NCBI RefSeq assembly: GCF_028769735.1
Contig: NC_088172.1
Location: 61,907,075-61,971,074, forward strand
From: Zonotrichia leucophrys gambelii
Lineage: Eukaryota; Chordata; Aves; Passeriformes; Passerellidae
Length of the DNA: 64,000 bases
Reading direction: 5' to 3'
Below, piece by piece: positions 25,401 through 37,400 of this stretch (position 1 is its first letter; every line of letters begins with the position of its first letter). A program made the translations under genes and the position numbers. The notes under the pieces are model-generated. The model was not told the DNA's origin, ran no database searches, and saw nothing but the letters and a program-made list of their open reading frames with translations.

Positions 25401-28400
25401 CCAGTGGCGCCAGACCATCTCCTTTGATGAATGCATCCACGATGACACCCCCCATTCTGCTCCTGCCACTCAGCAGCTCTCGGTGGACAGCGTGTTTGTC
25501 CTGTACAACAGGGACGAGCAGATCCTGCGATACGCCATGAGCAATTCCATCGGCCCCATTAGTGGTACGTAGTTTATATAGGCATACAAATTTTGCCTTT
25601 TCTCTTTTGTAAGCAATTAAGAGCAGTCATCAATTTTTTTTAGCCTGCCCTAGATGGGTGTTAATGAGTTACACGAATTAATTTCATTATTTAGTAGCAG
25701 TCCAGATCCACCAGTGAAGGAGAGAAATGGAATTGTTGAGAATTTGTATTTTTCCTTGAGATTAAGTGATGCTGTGTTGTTGAAATTCACTGGGGTTTAT
25801 GTCTAATTCCTTGAAATACTCTCAATACACCACCTTGAATCTATTCACACTTGGATGCATGGAGTGTGTTGTTCATCTTTACCTAATTTGTAGTTCCTTT
25901 ATTCATTTTTTTTGGGGGGGGGACATTTTCCCCCAAAAAAAGAGAGAAGAGAGCAAAAGAGGGGAATGAGATTTACCATGGATGAGTTTCTATAATTTAT
26001 CTTGAAACATAGCATTTGTCTTTGAATTGTAGGCTGCTTTTGAAAGGTATTTTTTAGATGAGCTGTCCAAGCTTCCACTAATATCAGAAAGAAAGCAAAG
26101 AGATTATTTGAAAATGCACACCAGATGAGTATAAAACCAGGCTGTGTTCACTTTTGTTTGTTACAAAATAAAGTTCTGCTAATTAAATGAATAAACCAAG
26201 CTGTTAGGAATCGTGTTTTGAGTCTTGTGTCAGTGACTGGAAAATGAATTTTCTTTCTATCTTGTTCTTTAGAGAGGTTTTTGTGGCTCTTTTTTAACTC
26301 AGTAGTCCTCTGTACAAGTAACAAGGAATACAGGTGCTATTAAATACATATCTGAGATATCACCTGCAAGGCCCTTTCTTCCTGGTGCAAAAAATGTGTT
26401 TCCTTGTTTAATGTGCATTATGAGCCATTAAACCTGGAAATGCATTAAACCTGGAACCTCATTCCTGGCCTTGAATGGGTGCTATTACTTGGACAGAGTC
26501 ATCAAGGCTAAATGTGGTCTCTCTTGGCAGATGGTTCTGCTGATATTAACCGGAATCCTTGCTACACTGGCACTCATAACTGTGACACCAACGCCGTGTG
26601 CCGTCCGGGAACTGGGAATCGTTTTTTCTGCGAATGTTCGATTGGCTTCCGCGGAGATGGAAACGTTTGTTACGGTATCAAAACACTTCAATACATTGCA
26701 AAATGAAAGCTAGTGTACAATTTATATTACTGGGGGTATATTGACCCTCAGGGCTAGCCATTCCAGCAAAATGAACTGCCCTGAGAGGCTGATTTTAAGG
26801 TTAGAGGGTTGCTGGGCTATGTATCTCCATAATCAAAGTAAGCAGGTTTGACTGTCTTGAAGAGTATGTTTTCCTGTCTTGAAAAGCATCTATCCCACCC
26901 AGTTCATCTCTTTATAAAATACGTGGGAACTTAGTTGTGAGAACTTTACTGTAATGCAAGTTCTGGTTAAAATGAGTCAACTAGGTTAAAAGGTCTCAAG
27001 GGAGATGAGAAATAGGAAATGCACATGCAGACAGAGCACAGATATGTGCAATTCATTGAAATCAACTTTTTCACAATCTACTTTGAAAATCCATTTCTGT
27101 TCCAAAAGACTCATATTTCCCAGTTCATTCTACTCTGTGTTCCTAATGTATTTGGGTTTTTGCCTTGCAATCAAAGCACAACACTAATACGTGTTTTCAA
27201 GAAAAACGTGCATTAATGAAATGTGTCATCCCTATTACCTAAAAAAGTTTGAGGACTTTTAAAACCCAAAGCACAACTCTCCTTCCACTCTAACCTTTTA
27301 AACAACTTGCTAGTGAAAATGATGGCATCACTCTGTCCCTTCCAGTCCTCTGATGCTGTGAGCTGGGCAGCAGTGGATTAGAGATGTCTATGAATAATGA
27401 AGGGGGAAGCCTTTCCTAGAGTTCATGCTCCCCCAGTAGTTATCATTGCTTCTGCTCACCTAAGGTTGCATTTTCTTTGGCTTCTCTTTCTTCTGCAATT
27501 TCCTGTGGTATCCCCTTATTACTCCATGATAGAACTTCTCCTGCTTTGTTTTCTTCTTTTTGGTGCAGATTAACTGAGGTCACAGTTACCTCCAAACTTA
27601 TTTTCAGGTTATTAATATCTCTTAAAAGGTATGGTCTGTCCAAGCCATGGCCTAAGTACAGGAGACTGCTATTAACCTAGAGTTCCCCAGTTTCTGTTTT
27701 TCTGGCATCCATATTAAATGCATTTTTGTAATAACTGAGATCCTTTTAACACCCTAGATATTGATGAGTGTTCAGAGCAGCCAGGGCTGTGTGGCAGCAA
27801 TGCAGACTGCAACAACCAGCCGGGAACCTACCGCTGTGAGTGTGTCGGGGGATACCAGTTTGCGGCAGATGGGCGGACTTGTGTCGGTGAGTTTCATGTT
27901 TCTGAAGAGGACTGCCCACCAGCCCTTGGGCTGTGATCCATCTCACAGGGATAGAAAATACTGCTTCATGATCTGTGCTGATCTTTAGTGTGAGTGGGGT
28001 TCAGGACTTTGTACTGCAGCTCATGATTACCGGGTTTTCCTGCATTTTCTAGGTGCTGTACTTTGGACTTTTTGGGGATTTGTGTTTTGCTGCTTATGTC
28101 TAATCCAGAGTTCAATTTAACAGATGAGATTTCAGTTACAAATTCATCCCTTGGACAAGATAGTGTACAGCTCTAAACCAATGTGTCTTGGCTATTGCAG
28201 ACTTATTCTGAAGTGATAATTTATCATGATAAAAAAGAGTTGTAGCTGCAGATCACTTCACTGTTAAAATATTTGCAATTTGGCTCTTAGCTCTTTTTTA
28301 ATGGACCATTAAAAATCAAATTCAGTAGTTGTCACCTAAACTAGTTTATTTTTCTGTAATTTAACAACTTTTTTCTGGAGGAAGCCTGAGTTAATCTGTA

Positions 28401-31400
28401 TTTGCTAGACTAATGTTCTCCTAACAAGGGATATATTTTCTTTTTCCTCTTTGCCCTGTTTTTCACTCAAGTTGTAGAAATTCCTTTTAGAAAAAGGAAT
28501 CCACAAATGGTAGACAGAAGAGAGATAATGACAAATAACAAAAAAAGGAATAATGACTCTACCTCTAGAGCTGCAACTGTCAGGATAGGATGGAGATTTT
28601 TTTTTTTGTTAGAGTCTTTGCAATCTGTAATTCTGTACCAAAAAAATCTATACACACTCTTCCAGTATGGCTGGAAGCTTTATACTACCAGTGTGGCTGG
28701 AAGTTCCTCTTTCTTTTGGAAAGAAGTGATAACAGCTGAGGATTTTTTGCTTCTGTTGTGACAGCTTTGTGGTGGAAGTTTAGCTACCCTTTGATCAGCT
28801 AATGCATCCAGGTCATTGCTTATTATAGCAAAGACTGTTCTTCAGCAAAGAGTGAGGAGCCTTCATCTTACAGCAGAGAGATGCATTACATTCCTGGAGT
28901 TTGTGACTTTGCATGCTGTGTATTACACTCTCTCACAAGCCAAATTTCTCTGCTCCAGTATGAATTACAATTCATGTCTGTTCCCTAAGTCACAGTGCAC
29001 CCTAATTCTCTTTCTCACAGAACAGTCAGAAAAAGCAGCTCCTTCTACCAAGGCCACTGGAAGGGATAGGGTGAGATGTGGAAGAGCAGCTTTATGTTCC
29101 TTCCGTTATGTCCAACACTGAAGTTTTGTGACTTGGACTTGAAAGGGAACATTCTTCCCTCCAGCCATGACCTCACCAGCTTCACTCTACCAGTTTCCCA
29201 TGAAGCTGATGTTCCACTTTTAGCAAGTGCTAAGTAATTCCTTGCCCAGCTTGAAGGATTTCAGTTTGATCCCTTCCTTCAACTAAAAACAAATTGCATT
29301 TTTAAGGCTAAAGAGAGGGAAGATAAACTCTAGTTTCCCAACTGATTGTAAATAGATGTCATGATAATCTTTTCGCGGTCGAGGGTCTTATAACCTACCA
29401 AGAATATGAACCCCAAAAGGGGCAACAGCAACCCTCTGTGCTTTTGCAATTTGCTCTGGGATAGCAGCTCTGACTCAGCTCCTTTGGAACCAGCCCTTTT
29501 TTTTCATACCAGCTGTGTGATTCACTAAGTAACTTTATAAGAGAGTTGTAAATAAATCTTGTCCTCCTCTTTGTAGGATCAGAAACAGAAAGACTTGGAG
29601 ACTCCCTCTGAGCTCCAACTCTTACCTTATTTATCTATAATACTGTTTTTAATGAATTTCTTTTTAATCTGAAACTTATTTCATCAAATAAAGATATTAA
29701 TAATTCTAACAATGATGTCATTTTCTCCAGAGAAACAGACAAAATTAGTGTTTTCAGATATGGCTCTGATAGAAGATTTTTGTTATTTCCCTGCTGACAC
29801 TGTGGTAGTTTCCATCTGTGTGCTGTGATGAAATGAATGTTGTAAACTCATGTCTTGGCCCCTTTTCAAATCCTTGTCATAACTGTGTAAAGACAGCCTC
29901 AGTGTTACAGCAGCCTCTGTTAGAGCAGCTGGAACTCTATTCCTAGATGTACACACTGGACACCCTATTTTCAGGCCCAAAATTTTTGTAGTATTTTACC
30001 TCTTCCTGTTTCCAGTACCATGATTTCCTTCCCTGTTCTCTGATGTTATAGGTAAGCATAGACAGAGCTCCAGCAATTTCTTAAAACAGTTTATGTGCAA
30101 AGTAGTGCAGTGCTTTCAGAGCCACAGCTGTGAACATGAGAAAGTTATGAAAAGCTGCAGGTCTGGTCCCAGATCTCTCCAGTAGTTGACAAATGTTTTT
30201 ATCTCCCATTGAGTGAGTCACAGCTCCTATTTGTTGCCAAGTGACAGCAGCCCTGGGTCAGTACTAGGTTAGTGTAGTAGGTCATCTAAATAATTCCCAA
30301 TGCAGTGAACTGGCCACTTAGCTAACATGTGAGTTAGCTCAGTGAGATGCCTTACATTTCTTCATTCAGGACTCCTTTTCACAACCAAAGCTGATATGGA
30401 TATTGGGATCTGTCACTATGGTAGCTTTTCTGCCCCTTTCTATATTAGCAAGCACCTGTGAGGTGCTGAGGACAGTCAATTCATTGAAAACATTAATAAG
30501 ATTTAACACCACTGAAAGGGGAGATTTTAGAGGAAAAAAAAGGAAGAAATCCCAATCCCCAAGCAAAAACCTCTCAGTTCCTTGTTTCCTTTCTCTCCTG
30601 TAATCTTTCACAGATGTTGTTCTCTTGTATGAACTTACTATGAGGCTTAGACTGAGAAGGAAAGTTCAGATTTTCATCTCCTCTCTAACACATTTAACCT
30701 GCAGCTGTGGAGCATGAGGTAAACCACTGCCAGAGGGGCACACACAACTGTGACATTCCTCAGCGTGCTCAGTGTGTGTACACCGGAGGGTCTGCCTACA
30801 TCTGCACCTGCCTCCCCGGCTTCTCCGGAGATGGGCGAGCCTGTCAGGGTGGGTAGCACCATTTATTCTGGGGCTTTGATACTCTGCCTTGCACTGCTGG
30901 GCTGCTCTTTGCTGTGTCCTATATCTACTTGTCATCTCAAGTAAGAAATTTCTTAGTCTGAGTTCCTGAGGCAGAAATTTTTATTAAGCATTTCTCTTTT
31001 CCTCCTCTCACTTTTGAATTTACTCTTCAATGTTTGATTCATAGAAGATCCAATATGAGACAATTGCAGCTGCAGACCTTTGTCTGCTGCAACTGTTTGC
31101 ACTGTATTGGTTTAAGTTACAAACATGGTGAAACATAATACTCTGATTATATATTAAAAAAAAAATTGCATTCTGTTTCATGTCAGCCTAAGTGCAGTGG
31201 GGGAGCTTTACCTAATTACATGTTGGAAACAGGCTAACCAAATCCTACTTCTCTTGCTATGTTAAGTCATTTCTTTGGGAAATATGGACATGTATGTCTA
31301 AAATACTGTGTGAGTTAATAATGTCTATTACCCTTTGGGATAGGGGAATCCTGGGATTTGCTGAGATAGAGGTACTAAAATACAGGCATGCTTCCCTTTC

Positions 31401-34400
31401 CCCTTCTTCAGCCCCCTTTTTTTATGTCCCTTGCATTTCTGTACTAGATGTATTTCCCAAGAACTGTCTGTATGTCTAATCAGTTACCCTAAAATAGGAG
31501 CCTGACAATGTGATAGGTTTGTACTTTATTTCATCACTCTGATTTGTCCATCAGAAGGAGCAGTCACCTGAGATTGATCTTTTCTTTTACAGATGTAGAT
31601 GAATGTCAACAGGGCCACTGTCATCCAGATGCTTTCTGCTACAACACTCCCGGGTCCTTCAGCTGCCACTGCAAGGCAGGTTATCGTGGGGATGGTTTCC
31701 GATGTGTGTTAGGAGGTAAAATTCTATAGTACTTGAAAGTTGGACCAGAAATATAATTTGGGATTTGGAGGATTTATATCTTGATTTTGTTACCTTCTGA
31801 AACACAGTGCCTGCTTCCACATTGCTGTCTTTGTTCTTCTCAAGTCTTTCAGGTTTAGGACTTTACCAAGCTTGTGTCAAAACTGTATCTTGACTGCTAT
31901 CACTTTTTCATTATGTCCTGTTCAATGTCCCATTTTATGCTTTGTTTATTCTATCCCCAGCAGTTTTCAGCCCCAAGCTGATACTATCTTTTGAAGTTGC
32001 CTTGTGTAAAGGTTTGACTGTGGGGGTGATTTGGTTTGCATACTCAGTAATCACTTACCATAAAATATCTCGAATTGTTGGCAATGCAAATTAATGCAAT
32101 ATTTACAGGAGAAAAGTGAAAAATGAGACCAAAGTCATGAGGCTCTTGTCTGCAGTAAGATCTAGATGCCTACATGCCACGTACAGCCTCTGGTCTAGAA
32201 AGACTACAGTTTCCAGCTGGCACTTACTTGTTTCTGTATTTATCCAGATTATTCTCTATTTAGGAGGAAATTCTTTACCCTCACACTTGTGTTTCTCCGT
32301 TGTACTTTGAAGCTTGAGGTATAAAACTCATTTGAAGGTGTGCTAAAAAAAAAAAAAGAAAGAGAAAAGAACATTGTAGCACAACATAATGTTGTTATTT
32401 TACTTTAATTCAAAAGCATGGCAAACCTATGGGACAGCACTCAGGTTTTGTAGGTGGTGAATCTTTCAGCCAGGAAATAAACCCTAATTTCTCAGTATAT
32501 TCAAACCAAATTCGTCTTCCTCTAAGATTCTTGCTGGTGGGCATTTCTCAAGAGACTGAAACTCAGACTGTGCAGTCAAGAGTAACAAGAATATCCTAGA
32601 GCCAGAAGGAGAGAAAGGGTTTGGGTGTCTTGGTTGGGTTGTTTTGTTATTTTTTAATAGTGGAGGTGCTTGCTTCAACGTGCTTGTCAGTGTGGCATGA
32701 TGTTACCACCTGAGACTTAATCTTTTTATTTTGCCTCTATATTCCCTAATTCTGAATTTCTGACCTTTTTTTCCCCCACAATTGGATGCTCAGCTTTTGA
32801 AATCAAAAGGCAAAGGATTGTATGGAGGAGAGAAAAAAAAAAAAATCACAAAGCTGATTCTAGTTTTAAATCATATTTGCATGACAGTTCACCATGTGCA
32901 CAGTAACACATTATGTGAAATCACCCAGTGCTTGTAGATTTTTATATCATAGGTAAATTTCAGGAGGATTTCTGGTGTTTAATTCTGAGGCATAGCTTTC
33001 ACCACTTTGTCCATCTTTTAATATAATTTTTAACTAACATTTCATGCACAATTACCCATGTGTGTTTTCATTTTAGTCCTAGATGAATGAGGAACTAACT
33101 GGTGTTGATGACCTGTGTCAAAATATTTAGCTAACTATCAAGCTGATAAAAACAAAATTATTTCTACTGGAGAAGAAACTTGATGTGAATAACTTGAAGC
33201 AAATCAAACCTTAAAGCTTCCAGTTCTTCAGGCAGAAATGTAGAGGCAAAAACATTGCTTTCATGTCTGCCACATGCTCTTTGTAGATGAAACAGGTGGT
33301 TTGGTAGACTGATATTTGCAATCTACCAATTAACTTTATTACAGGGACACAATTAATTTCTTCTGAGTGTATGTGATGATTTGCTTAAGTAGAGGGTTGT
33401 TTTGTTATTCTTAACACCTTTTCTTATGCAGTGGTTAGTGTGTCTACTCAACTGCTAAGCACCTGGTATTATTTTGTAGTTACTTTATTTCCTACTTACC
33501 CTGTACACTTTTTCACATTCTGTGCTTTACGCTATTGTCTTGAATAGGGATTTTTCCATGTCACAATTTTAATAACAGTAACAAAATATTTTTAAGAGTT
33601 TTGTCTCTACTGTTTTAGTGGGTGGAGATCTGCCAGGCTTTGTTAGTCTTCATATATGCCTCATTGATATTATTTTTAATACAGTTTTGTATTACCAGTA
33701 GAAGACAGGCTTTTAGAAACACAGTATCAATTATCTCTGCTCATTAAATGTTCTGAGCAGTAAAAAAAAAAAAAAAATCTGAGTAGATAAGAAGTCTCAC
33801 TTTTGCTGAATTGTGACTGAAGTATAAAGTATTTGTGTTGCTGAGTTAGTCTGCAGCAATGGCAATGTTTACAACTTAGTGACTGCTCCCTTCTTAGAGT
33901 TAATAGAACAATAGCTGCCCTTGGGGTGTCATCTGTTGCTGAAGTTTTAGTGCTTCTAGAATGGATAGATCCATCAGTTAATCATTGCCAGGGACAGAAG
34001 CGAACTATACTTTCTGAAGCCTCACAAAAGTAGTTGAGTTTACTCTAGCATTGGAGTTGCTTCAGAATGGAGATTGCAGAGAAGGTTGTATTGTATTCAG
34101 CTGTAATTAGAGACCCTTTCTCCCCCTTTTTACACACGAAGGTTTTGAGGTTTTGATCTAATAAGCTTCAGTGTAGTAACTGAAGTTTTTCCTGGTTGTT
34201 AATAGCATGGAAAGTTTCATTCATCCAAATATTCAGTTCTTTTTGCTGTTCTCAGTTCCAACCCATGTGTACAATTACTTGCTTGTTTAGTGTCTTTATT
34301 ATTGTATGAAACCTACTGTTAAGTTTCAATGGCAACTCTTGAAACAAGTAGACTAACAAGAAAAATGGATTTGAATCACAGACATGGGAATGTCTGTAGG

Positions 34401-37400
34401 AGTGAACGGGCATGTTAATGAAAGAGTTAATGATGCTGGAATGTCCTGCTGCTCCCAGCTATTAAGGAAGTCTGTACTTCATTATTTCCTCACGCTTCAT
34501 TTTTCCATTTCAAAAAAACCAGATGTCTGAGTGTTTCTGCCCCTGCAGACCCCAGACACTGTTTACTAAACAGAAACAAGCCTGGATTCTTGGAACTAGG
34601 AACTGTTAAGAGCTGTTGTCTGATCATCTGTGTGCAACTGGTTTCACATGAGAAACACACTTACCAGGACAAAACTGTAAGTGAGGAATTACAAAGGAAA
34701 ATTAAGGGACAAAGGGAAGCTTTTTCATTCGGGTTTATAATTTTTTTTCTCCAGTATCTGAGGACAGCAATTAAAAATATCAGTATAAGCCTTTGAATAA
34801 GAGAAGTCCATACATCTCAGTTTCTCATCCTTTTATTCAGCTTCCATCTTTTTTTAAGAGAAGTCCATAGATAATTTTCTACATGGCTGCTACAAGAGCA
34901 ATCATCTATGGCTAAAAAATTCCTTGAATATTTGTATATGGCTTTAATTTGGTTTTTTCTCCATTCTGTTTCTTTCTTTACATATGTGAGAAATATGTAC
35001 GTGTATGTTTTTCATCTCATTTTTCCATATTCATGCTACTTCCATTTTCATTTTTATCCATAATCTATTTCAGTGATTTTTAAATTCCAGATTTCTTCTG
35101 GTAATTCATCAATCAACTGAAAAAAAAAGTTTAATACTCATACAAATTGGTTCTTCTGAAAAATGATCATTTAGCTGAGGTTCAGGATGCACCGTTCTGT
35201 GTATTTAGTCTGACTTGCACTGTGTTCCACAGTACATAAATTCTTCATTGCACCTTAATTCTCTCTGTTCTGCTCTACAGCTTCTGTCTTAGGAGTATTT
35301 TTCCGTACACTCATTCAATTTCTCACTATTATTTTGAACTGTGGTTGCCAGAGCTGGATGCAGTATTTCTTTAATCACCTCCCCAGCCTAATACTCTTCT
35401 CTGTGCCTGTATATTCCCTGTGTATATGCTGAATTATTTTTTATATCCTCTCACAATCCTTACACCACCGAGCTGTGATCTGCTGATAGCTTTTTTGGGT
35501 TGTAATTTCAAAGATAGATTAATCTTTAGAGGCTTGTCTACACAGTTTATTCCAAGAAGCATAACTCTACATTTACATCCTGTCCTTCTCATGTGGCCTG
35601 TTTCACGTCTACAAATGATGCAAGCTAGGATTGTACATCTTCCTCTGGAATCCAAATGATGGAATTAAATTTCTTAATAGGGAAATTTACAAGCAATACT
35701 AAAGCAATATGGGAATTTACCAAAGATACCACTAGTTCATGACTCTTGACTCCTGACTCAGATGATTTCTTTCAGTTGTTAATTATTTGCCAAAGTGCTT
35801 TATTTCAAAAATTATACAGTCCTGTGGGCATAAATAGTGCACCACAGGAAAACACAAAGCTACTAGGTCAGTGTATTACCTTCCACAGTCAAGCATCAAC
35901 TGCAGCAAAATGCAGAGAGAATGGGGGTTTACTTAATTTTACAGCAAATGCTGATTAGTAATGTTTAAATTCCTATACTGAAAAATACTGTAACTTGATC
36001 CTGCTGTTAATGAAAAGCTGATGTTCCCCCTGCTTATTTTCATCACCAACAATTACCTAGGTCCTGCTTTTACTGACTGTTTCATCTCTAGCAGAATGAA
36101 CTAGTCCTGGTGTAACCATTTTTGTCATCATTGGCGTGATCGTTTGTCTTGACTTTCAAATGTGGGTTTCAAGAATGGTAAGAATCTCCTGAAAGTCAGG
36201 GCTAATTATCCCTGTATATGGAGCCTTGAAACAGGTGTGGCTTGTTTTCCATTTGCTACAATCAGGTGCAGTAGTAGGTGTAAAAGCAGCATTACACCAG
36301 GTAGGTGTTATTTGCTCTTGGCACTGCCAGTTGTATTTAATGGACTTTTTCTTCATGCCAATCACGAGATCAGAGAACTCTCCTAATCCTTGTTCTGTAT
36401 CTTTGAAGAGTTTTGACTGGATGCAATACTACAGTACTTATGTTAAAGGCAGGCTCACTAAGAAACAACATTTAGGCTGCTCTAGTGAAGGAAATTTACT
36501 GGCTCTTAGGTTTGTGTCTGGATGCTGGCGCAAGAAGTAGCTCTGGTGCTACCTAAATATGTGCCCTTTCTTGTTACTCATTTTGTCTAGCTTCTGCTGT
36601 TAGCTCATCAAGGCAGGAAATGTGCTTTATTTGTCATGTCAATCTCATCTTTCAAACTCTGTGAAAGCTAGACTAATTTCAGAGAGTTATTTAATGCTAT
36701 TTAAAACTTGCAAAATCAGAGCATCTTCTCCTACTGTCACTGACTAAAAGGTATGGCAGTATAAACAGTGTAAGCAGACCATTTATCCCAACCCACTGTC
36801 ATCTGTATCCAATATTATTGTGCCTTCATTGTTGCACAGGCTACAACACTGGATTGGGTTTCAACTCACATTTCTTTAAGTGCCTCTTAGCTGTAAACAT
36901 AGTAATCCTGGCCATGATCCAGAGATGAGAAGAAATAAATGGAGAATGGATTCCAAGTGCTTGGTTGAACTATCCTTTAACTTAGCCACTTGTTTGATTT
37001 ATTAGTTTTAATACTGGCTAAATTCTTATAAGGGAGTCAAAACAAAATGTTGAAAGACGGGTTAAAATTATTGACTCAGCATAGATGAACATGGTAACCC
37101 TGGCTTTCTTTCTTTTCAGAATCGATTACTTATTGTACTTGATACTGTTAATAAAGTGATCACTAGTATAAGGGATTTTCTTGAGCAAAAAAGTAGTAAA
37201 ATACACATTTATTCCTAAAAATGAGTGACAATAGGGTATTTGCAAATATTTTTATATAAGTAAAAATTCAGCATTGATTGGTTTTTTAGAAAGAACCAAC
37301 CATATGCTCTGCCTTCTAGAAATTTATTACTAATTTTGAAAATTATTTTGTTTGACAAGTGTCTTGACTTTAGTGTTGTTAAGTGCATAAGCAGACCATT

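Noticed and set aside
29372..29384. CpG-containing patch in intron 10 considered as an RNA gene or mobile-element remnant
   Set aside because: Too short, and no tRNA, snoRNA box or terminal-repeat pattern could be made out.
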